DNA of 11,018 nucleotides from JAZRZI01 sp045601325 (GTDB lineage: Bacteria; Bacillota_I; Bacilli_A; RFN20; CAG-826), in NCBI GenBank assembly GCA_045601325.1, contig JAZRZI010000031.1, positions 1 to 11,018 of the forward strand. Reading direction: 5' to 3'. The position numbers and the translations under genes are program-made. The notes beneath the pieces were generated by a model, which saw nothing but the letters and a program-made list of their open reading frames with translations, made no database searches and was not told where the DNA came from. This document shows positions 6,524-11,018 of this stretch, one piece after another; positions within the stretch are counted from its first letter, which is position 1, and each line of letters starts with the position of its first letter.

Positions 6524-7567
6524 ATGACTGTTCGTGATCTCTATCTTAAATCTCATGAAATTCATAAGAAAAATAGATCTAATTCCTGGATTCTTTCTTT
6601 TGGTTGTGTTGTAATTTGTTCTGCCGCCTTGCTTTTAATGTTGGTCCCCGGCTTAAGTAGTATCGATATATTACTCTTTCCACTTTTTATTTTGCCAATA
6701 TTTTTTGCTTGTACTGTTATTCATTTTGGTTTGAAATTTAACACTGAAGTTTCTTGGAAAAACATTTTTAGATTTTTTAGAGGATATTATTCTCCTCAAT
6801 TTATTAGATGCTACAAGGTTTTAAAGTCATTTTTAAAAGCGTTATTAATCGCTTTATTATCTTATCTTGTTATCATCGCAATTGAGTATCTTATTCTTAG
6901 ATACGGACATCCTAATGCATATGATGAGTTTATAGTAACTTTTAAAGAATTGGTGCAATCAGTTTTATATGAAGGCTTTGAAACAACCGCTACTTTGGAG
7001 GATTTATTAGCTATCGGCGATTATCTAATCTATGATTTCGTCTTTATTTCTGATTGTGTTACTTCGGTTGTTATGATTACTAGTTTTATGTATTTTGTTT
7101 TCTATAGATCTATTAGTATTTACACTAAATTATTTTATAAGGATTTATATTTTAGATTTGTCGATAAGACTCTCGATGTCACATTAAAAAATAATAAACC
7201 TATTTATAGAAAACACTTTTGGGCGCTCAATTGGCCGTTTCTTCCTATTATGCTAGGTGGTGGAATTGCTTCTGTATTGATTTGCAATTCGCTTGGCCTT
7301 GATAGTTACCACGCTGCGGTTATAAGCGAAACCATTTGTTTATTTTTATTAATATTTTTCCTTCCATTTTATTGGTCGAATATGGAAGCTCTTGCGGATG
7401 AATTTGAACCTGTGTTCCGTGAAACATCTATTCAATTAGCTTCATATTCATTCAAAAAAATTGATATGAATGATGACGCAAATCAAGAAAAGGAGAAAGA
7501 AAGATCTTTAGATGAAAATGCTATTGCGCTTGAAGAAGATAGAAAAAAAGACTCCGAAGAGTCTTAA
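6524..7567 (+). CDS. Six-helix integral membrane protein of unknown function
   Basis: A 347-residue protein, not recognised. Hydrophobic segments lie at about 21-44, 47-70, 101-124, 178-200, 237-258 and 265-286. Between the third and fourth is a loop of about 50 residues rich in acidic residues. The last 45 residues are a highly charged tail (KEKERSLDEN, EEDRKKDSEES) that is probably disordered and cytosolic. The ATG follows the upstream stop after 1 nt, so it belongs to the same transcript and may act with the membrane-anchored NERD-like protein. No transporter, protease or enzyme motif is visible. The last codons double as the terminator of the convergent tRNA-Gly gene. Confidence 0.75.
   Translation: MTVRDLYLKSHEIHKKNRSNSWILSFGCVVICSAALLLMLVPGLSSIDILLFPLFILPIFFACTVIHFGLKFNTEVSWKNIFRFFRGYYSPQFIRCYKVLKSFLKALLIALLSYLVIIAIEYLILRYGHPNAYDEFIVTFKELVQSVLYEGFETTATLEDLLAIGDYLIYDFVFISDCVTSVVMITSFMYFVFYRSISIYTKLFYKDLYFRFVDKTLDVTLKNNKPIYRKHFWALNWPFLPIMLGGGIASVLICNSLGLDSYHAAVISETICLFLLIFFLPFYWSNMEALADEFEPVFRETSIQLASYSFKKIDMNDDANQEKEKERSLDENAIALEEDRKKDSEES
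7543..7565 (-). terminator. Terminator of tRNA-Gly(GCC), embedded in the neighbouring CDS
   Basis: On the minus strand the stem AAGACTC/GAGTCTT (7 bp, 7565-7548) closes on TTCG, giving the very stable C(UUCG)G tetraloop, and the transcript continues into seven T (7549-7543). No T run follows on the plus strand, so it works for the tRNA. It overlaps the last codons of the membrane protein gene. Confidence 0.88.
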
Positions 7568-7575
7568 CATTCATC

Positions 7576-7649
7576 TGGAGCAAGTGACGGGAATCGGACC
7601 CGCATATTAACCTTGGCAAGGTTACGTTCTACCACTGAACTACACCTGC
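7576..7649 (-). tRNA. tRNA-Gly(GCC)
   Basis: 74-nt cloverleaf with encoded CCA (plus-strand TGG at 7576-7578). The acceptor stem is GCAGGTG/CACTTGC with one G-T pair. The anticodon stem TAACC/GGTTA closes loop TTGCCAA, with anticodon GCC at 7617-7615. The T-loop is TCCGATT. It decodes GGC/GGU, complementing the CCC isoacceptor at the left of the window. Confidence 0.96.
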
Positions 7650-7672
7650 ATCGTTTAACGATAGCGTTATTT

Positions 7673-7700
7673 ATTATAACAAAAGAAATTAAAGTTGCAA
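7673..7700 (-). promoter_or_regulatory. Promoter of tRNA-Gly(GCC)
   Basis: Minus-strand TTGCAA (7700-7695) and TATAAT (7678-7673), 16 bp apart. The start would be near 7666, leaving a leader of about 17 nt before the mature tRNA. Confidence 0.75.
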
Positions 7701-7726
7701 TATAATTTCAAAGAAGATTTTAGAGG
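7701..7726 (+). promoter_or_regulatory. Stranded gltX -10 box and Shine-Dalgarno sequence
   Basis: TATAAT (7701-7706) faces right and is followed by AGAGG (7722-7726), but no open reading frame begins after it because the IS110 element starts at once. Removing the element places AGAGG 11 nt before the gltX ATG. No good -35 is seen 16-18 bp upstream. The box lies directly next to the -35 of the divergent tRNA-Gly promoter. Confidence 0.5.
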
Positions 7727-7796
7727 TTTTAACTATTAATAAGTCAAGAGAAAAATAAAGGGTATGCTAAAAACAGCTCAAAATATTGAACTTTTT

Positions 7797-7813
7797 AAAA
7801 ACTATCAATAGTT
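7797..7813 (-). terminator. Weak terminator after the IS110 transposase
   Basis: Minus-strand hairpin AACTA-TTGA-TAGTT followed by TTT, 6 nt after the stop codon. Stem and T run are both short, so it may be inefficient. Confidence 0.35.
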
Positions 7814-7818
7814 ATGCC

Positions 7819-8993
7819 TTATTTAACTAATGATAAGTCGAAATCGATTTGTTCGGTTTCTAGCTTATAAATGAGTCTCACAAGTTTCCTTGCTACATGT
7901 GACAAAGCAACACGGTGAGCCTTACCTTCGTCTCGTTTCTTACGATAATAATTGTAAAAAACTGGATTGTCACAAATTACTGATTCTGCGCAGTTCATGA
8001 GGACTCTATGCAGAGTTACCGAGCCCTTCTTGTTCATTCTACCTTTGAACTCTTGGGTACCTGATTGATAAAGTCTTGAATCAAGACCGGCGAAAGCTAA
8101 TATTGCGTCAGGTGAATTAAAACGAGAAATGTCCTCAAGCTGTGCAATTATTGTTGCTGCAGACACTTCTCCAATCCTTCTAATAGTAGGAATCTTGGAT
8201 TTGATCTTTGACATATGGGTAGATATCTCGTTTTCTACCAAAGAAATCTCTTCTTGAATTGAATCATAAATTCTAAGTAAAGAATTGATTTCAAAAATAT
8301 CGCTTTCATAAGAAAAACCAATCGTATTCTTAGCTAATTCCTTTAATTGAGTGAATTTTGCTACAGAAAACTTTCCGTGTGATGTTTTTCTTAATAGATC
8401 ATAAGATTGGGTGTTCATGTTAGCAATTTTGCTAGGAATTCCATAATTATGAAGTAAGAACATCATTGTATAACTCTTGATGTTTCCTTTAAGGAATTTC
8501 TTAAGTTCAGGGAATGTTCTGTCTAAGAAATTGGTTATTCTTATTAAATATTTCGTTCTTTCGTTAACGAGATCAAAATGTCGTTTGCATAGAGAACGAA
8601 GTGCAAGAATGTTGTATACTATTTTCGGATAGGGTTTAAATTCTACCTTCGAAAGATAAGTTGCAATCAAAATTGCGTCGGTCTTGTCAGTCTTTACGCC
8701 TCTGAGTGTTTGCGAGGACTTAAATTTATGGACCAATAAGGCATTAAGCTCCATAAAATCAAGACCTTCATTTGCTAGGAAAATCTTAAGATTGTCCTGG
8801 TAATGTCCTGTAGATTCAAATCCTATCTTTTTCTTTACATTAGGATCTAAAGTCTTCAGAACTGCTAAGAACTGGTTAAATCCAGCTCTTGTGTTATCAA
8901 AGAGAACACTTCTCTAACGATAACTCCTGTGTCTTCATCTAGAATGGCACAGTCATGTTTGTATTTGGATATATCAATTCCAATTACATACAT
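7819..8993 (-). pseudogene. IS110-family DEDD transposase, frameshifted
   Basis: The reading starts at ATG 8993, after an unusually complete Shine-Dalgarno TAAGGAGGTGAT with a 7-nt gap. It runs MYVIGIDISK to REVFS, then leaves frame at a TTT run (8901-8899) and stops after about 10 codons. Re-entering in the -1 frame gives an intact path to TAA at 7819; one extra T would restore a 391-residue protein. The RuvC-like N-terminal domain has D7 (GIDIS), E60 (FESTGHY), and D103 and D106 (KTDKTDA), the DEDD set. The C-terminal Tnp domain has IGEVSAATIIAQL, FAGLDSRLYQSGT with the candidate nucleophile S311, and GSVTLHRVL. This enzyme class recombines donor and target DNA guided by a bridge RNA. No good -1 slippery heptamer is seen, so a point deletion is more likely than programmed frameshifting. 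Confidence 0.9.
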
Positions 8994-9019
8994 AAAATCA
9001 CCTCCTTAGTGAGTTGCTG

Positions 9020-9166
9020 TTAATGCACGGACTTCTTACATTCGTATAAACGCGAATTGATGAAACGTCTAAGCGTTACTTAACTTATTAACGATGGTAG
9101 TAAAAAGCCGTGTCCTGAAAAACCTCCAAGCCATCGAGTGGCAAAAAAATGAGACAGGTACACAGC
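9020..9166 (-). ncRNA. Bridge RNA of the IS110 element (target- and donor-binding loops)
   Basis: This minus-strand leader between the -10 box and the transposase folds by eye into two stem-internal-loop-stem units. Unit 1: outer helix GTGT(A)CCTG (9163-9155) with CAGGACAC (9117-9110), inner hairpin GCCA/TGGC (9142-9130). Its loop strands hold TCATTTTT (9152-9145) and GAGGTTTT (9126-9119). Unit 2: a 13-bp outer helix (9112-9100 with 9039-9026, one bulged T), inner stem AACGC/GCGTT (9077-9073, 9053-9049). Its loop strands hold TTAATA (9091-9086) and ATACG (9047-9043). These match, in the expected order, left target, right target, left donor and right donor. The outer helices share 3 nt, and RNA ends are estimates from the -10 box and the last helix. 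The order of target loop before donor loop is that known for IS110 (IS621) bridge RNAs. Confidence 0.75.
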
Positions 9167-9172
9167 ATATAC

Positions 9173-9178
9173 ATTATA
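9173..9178 (-). promoter_or_regulatory. -10 box for bridge RNA/transposase
   Basis: Perfect TATAAT on the minus strand, placing a start near 9166. No convincing -35 lies 16-18 bp upstream, so strength in the integrated state is doubtful. Confidence 0.5.
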
Positions 9179-9229
9179 GCCTAGAAAGGAGAAAGTTATT
9201 CAGTCATCAAACTAGGCTTAACTGAATAA
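9178..9229. repeat. Two interlocked inverted repeats in the IS110 left end
   Basis: AGCCTAG (9178-9184) pairs with CTAGGCT (9212-9218), and TTATTCAGT (9196-9204) pairs with ACTGAATAA (9221-9229). The arms alternate A-B-A'-B', so both cannot form as simple nested hairpins. They lie between the element edge and the -10 box and may be protein-binding or structural end sequences. Confidence 0.6.
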
Positions 9230-9241
9230 TACGTAAGAAAA

Positions 9242-10915
9242 ATGATTACTAACAAAGAACTTGCAAACCTCATATTTCCTGAGGTACATGAAACAGTTGA
9301 GGATTTAGAAAAACGTTATCCTGAAAGAAACTTAAAAGAAGGAGCAGAGGTTACTCGTTTTGCACCTTCGCCAACAGGTTTCTTACATACTGGATCTTTA
9401 TTTACTGCATTAATTTGCAGAAAGGTTGCTACACAAACAGATGGTGTTTTCTATGTTAGGCTAGAAGACACAGATACAAAAAGAGAAATTCAAGGCTCTG
9501 GAAAACAATTATTAGATCAATTAAATATCTTTGGCATTGTTCCTGATGAAGGATACTATGGCGATCATGAAGAAGGTAGCTATGGTCCTTATATTCAATC
9601 TAAACGTGCTGGTATTTATAAAATCGTTATTAAATCTTTAATTGAACAAGGCAAAGCATACCCTTGCTTTTGTTCACCAGAAGATATCGACGTAATAAGA
9701 AAAGTTCAAGAAGCCAAAAAAGAGAATCCTGGCTATTATGGCGAATACGCTAAATGTGCATTTTTAACTAACGATGAAGCTGCTGCAAAAATTAAAAATG
9801 GCGAAAAATACGTAATTCGTTTTAGAAGCAAAGGAAATCACAATAATAAAATTAAAGTTCACGATTTGATTCGTGGCGATTTTGAAATTGCTCAAAATGA
9901 CCAAGATATCGTTATTTTAAAGAGCGATGGTTTACCAACATATCACTTCGCCCACGCTTGTGATGATCACTTTATGAGAACAACAACAGTCATTCGTGGT
10001 GAAGAATGGATTGCTTCATTACCAATTCATGTTGAATTATTTGAACAATTAGGATGGAAATCTCCTAGATACGCTCATCTTCCTGTTATTATGAAACTTG
10101 ATGATAATGGCCATAAACGTAAACTTTCTAAACGTTTAGATAGTGAAGCTGCTGTCAGTTTCTTTATCGGCGATGGTTTCCCACCTGTATCATTAACAAT
10201 GTATTTGATGACCATTGCTAATTCCAACTTTGAAGAATGGATTTTAAATAATAAATTTGAGCATATGGAAGATTTCATATTCTCGTTTGATAAGATGAAT
10301 AACGAGGGTGCTTTATTCGATTTAGGAAAAGTTTTATTCTTTGCTAGAGAAATTTTAGGAAAGATGAACAAGGAAGAAATTTCCGCTAAAGCATTAGCAT
10401 ATGCTAATGAGTATAAGCCTGAACTTGCAGAAATCATCAATCGTGATTTTGAATATTTTAAATCTATTCTCAACATCGAAAGAGAAAAAGAAAATCCACG
10501 TAAAGATTACGAGAAATTTGGAAATATGCTTGATGTTATAGGTTTCTTCTATGACGACATTTTCGAAAAAGAAATAAAAGAAAAGGGATATGAATTCCAA
10601 GAGAAGTTCGACGCTTGTACTTTAATGGAAGTTATTTCCAATTTAAGAGATGGTTTAAACATCAATCAAGACGAACATTCTTGGTTTGCTAATATGAAAG
10701 AAATTGCTGAACAATTAGGCTATGCTCCTAATGGCAAAACTTTCAAAAACAATCCTGGTATGTACAAAGGTACAGTTGGTGATGTTGCGGAATTATTACG
10801 TGTCACATTAACTGGTAGAAGGACATGCCCAAACCCATACTGGGTTATGACTATTTTAGGTAAGGAAAAATGCCAAAAGAGAATGGACGCAGTTATTTCC
10901 TTATTTAAAAAGTAA
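9242..10915 (+). CDS. gltX: Glutamate--tRNA ligase (glutamyl-tRNA synthetase)
   Basis: A 557-residue class I aminoacyl-tRNA synthetase charging tRNA-Glu in the cytosol. The Rossmann-fold signature FLHTG (47-51, in APSPTGFLHTGSL) corresponds to HIGH, and K294-L-S-K-R is the KMSKS loop. C142-x-C144, Y169 and C172 fit the zinc-binding insertion of GluRS. The protein is longer than the usual 465-490 residues because of about 35 extra N-terminal residues and a longer helical C-terminal part, a form known in clostridial relatives. An in-frame TAA at 9227-9229 prevents extension, so ATG 9242 is the start. There is no ribosome site: an IS110 element ends 5 nt upstream and has cut the gene from its original promoter and Shine-Dalgarno. 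tRNA-Glu follows 25 nt downstream with no clear terminator between. Confidence 0.95.
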   Translation: MITNKELANLIFPEVHETVEDLEKRYPERNLKEGAEVTRFAPSPTGFLHTGSLFTALICRKVATQTDGVFYVRLEDTDTKREIQGSGKQLLDQLNIFGIVPDEGYYGDHEEGSYGPYIQSKRAGIYKIVIKSLIEQGKAYPCFCSPEDIDVIRKVQEAKKENPGYYGEYAKCAFLTNDEAAAKIKNGEKYVIRFRSKGNHNNKIKVHDLIRGDFEIAQNDQDIVILKSDGLPTYHFAHACDDHFMRTTTVIRGEEWIASLPIHVELFEQLGWKSPRYAHLPVIMKLDDNGHKRKLSKRLDSEAAVSFFIGDGFPPVSLTMYLMTIANSNFEEWILNNKFEHMEDFIFSFDKMNNEGALFDLGKVLFFAREILGKMNKEEISAKALAYANEYKPELAEIINRDFEYFKSILNIEREKENPRKDYEKFGNMLDVIGFFYDDIFEKEIKEKGYEFQEKFDACTLMEVISNLRDGLNINQDEHSWFANMKEIAEQLGYAPNGKTFKNNPGMYKGTVGDVAELLRVTLTGRRTCPNPYWVMTILGKEKCQKRMDAVISLFKK

Positions 10916-10917
10916 TC

Positions 10918-10939
10918 GCCTGTGTTATAATTCATAGGC
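10918..10939 (+). promoter_or_regulatory. Extended -10 promoter of tRNA-Glu flanked by an inverted repeat
   Basis: TGTTATAAT (10923-10931) is an extended -10 element with consensus TATAAT; the start would be near 10938, about 3 nt before the tRNA. The flanking arms GCCTGTG (10918-10924) and CATAGGC (10933-10939) are complementary (6 of 7 plus one G-T), centred on the -10 box. No T run follows, so it is not a standard terminator for gltX. Confidence 0.6.
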
Positions 10940-10940
10940 T

Positions 10941-11017
10941 GGCCCTGTGGAGAAGTGGCTTAACTCATCGCCCTCTCAAGGCGACATTCACGGGTTCGAA
11001 TCCCGTCAGGGTCACCA
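10941..11017 (+). tRNA. tRNA-Glu(CTC)
   Basis: 77-nt cloverleaf with encoded CCA (11015-11017). The acceptor stem is GGCCCTG/CAGGGTC with one G-T pair. The anticodon stem TCGCC/GGCGA closes loop CTCTCAA, with anticodon CTC at 10975-10977. The T arm CGGGTTCGAATCCCG is standard. Overall sequence is close to Firmicutes tRNA-Glu. The CTC anticodon reads GAG only, so a TTC isoacceptor must exist elsewhere. It sits directly after gltX, the enzyme that charges it. Confidence 0.95.
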
Positions 11018-11018
11018 T

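Larger units (their letters stand above)
7733..9236 (-). mobile_element. IS110-family insertion sequence, about 1.5 kb, bridge-RNA type
   Basis: The element reads on the minus strand: left end and noncoding RNA region at the right (about 9236-8994), then the frameshifted transposase, then a right end of about 86 nt. There are no terminal inverted repeats, as expected for IS110. The only sequence shared by the two boundaries is TAA (7730-7732 and 9234-9236), so the edges are certain to within about 2-3 nt. Boundaries come from agreement between the bridge-RNA guide segments, the flanks and the element ends, and from restoration of a normal gltX leader when the element is removed. The noncoding RNA upstream of the transposase fits the IS110 rather than the IS1111 subgroup. 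Confidence 0.82.

Noticed and set aside
7650..7672. Short palindrome AACGATAGCGTT in the tRNA-Gly leader
   Set aside because: Only 4-bp arms and no link to a promoter or terminator; it is probably part of the cleaved 5' leader.
8893..8905. Programmed -1 frameshift in the transposase
   Set aside because: The local sequence TTC-TCT-TTG does not allow both tRNAs to re-pair in the -1 frame, and a fixed T deletion is simpler.
7741..9196. Alternative IS110 edges at a shared AAGT (7741-7744 and 9193-9196), where the joined site contains an 11-nt match to the RNA at 9081-9091
   Set aside because: The match then falls in the donor loop rather than the target loop, the first loop is left unexplained, and the AGCCTAG repeat would cross the edge. 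The TAA edges explain all four guide positions and restore the gltX start.
7729..9223. Alternative IS110 edges at a shared TTAACT (7729-7734 and 9218-9223)
   Set aside because: It is a longer shared string and keeps the GAGGTTTT match, but it loses the TCATTTTT left-target match and leaves gltX without a good ribosome site spacing.
9178..9241. T-box or other riboswitch upstream of gltX
   Set aside because: No T-box consensus sequence or terminator/antiterminator pair is visible, and this stretch is the left end of the mobile element.
10075..10476. Minus-strand open frame of 133 codons inside gltX
   Set aside because: Antisense shadow of a clearly conserved gene, with no promoter or start signal of its own.

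Overview
The window looks like a chromosome segment of a low-GC Bacillota bacterium (Bacilli/Erysipelotrichia/RF39-like). This is inferred from strong AT richness, A/T-ending codons, Firmicutes gene families (CdaA, DeoD, CadA-like ATPase with an ArsR sensor) and sigma-A-like promoters. Tryptophan is encoded by TGG, so the code looks standard rather than mycoplasmal. Every complete gene ends in TAA. Genes are tightly packed, and several terminators overlap coding sequence.

Left part (1-3094): the last codons of a probable ribosomal protein L28 gene, then tRNA-Gly(CCC) with its terminator. Next is a metal-resistance operon: an ArsR/SmtB-type zinc sensor overlapping a Zn/Cd/Pb P1B-ATPase with two N-terminal metal-binding domains. 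Its promoter carries two 20-bp palindromic operators whose centres lie 32 bp apart.

Middle part (3081-7567): a hairpin spanning both stop codons separates the ATPase from convergent deoD (purine nucleoside phosphorylase). Divergent from deoD is a small RQC-like winged-helix protein. Then come the diadenylate cyclase cdaA without its usual cdaR-glmM partners, a NUDIX hydrolase with a non-canonical Nudix box, and a two-gene unit of a membrane-anchored NERD-like protein plus a six-helix membrane protein. Several of these genes have almost no leader and no Shine-Dalgarno sequence.

Right part (7543-11018): tRNA-Gly(GCC) on the minus strand, whose terminator lies inside the 3' end of the neighbouring coding sequence. 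An IS110-family element of about 1.5 kb follows. Its transposase gene is frameshifted, but the noncoding left end folds into a convincing bridge RNA. The four expected guide segments can be matched to the two flanks and to the two element ends. They place the element between the promoter plus Shine-Dalgarno and the start codon of gltX (glutamyl-tRNA synthetase). Joining the flanks restores a normal gltX start. gltX is followed directly by a tRNA-Glu(CTC) gene.

The most interesting item is this IS110 insertion: a natural bridge RNA whose guides can be read against its own insertion site, sitting in the leader of an essential gene.
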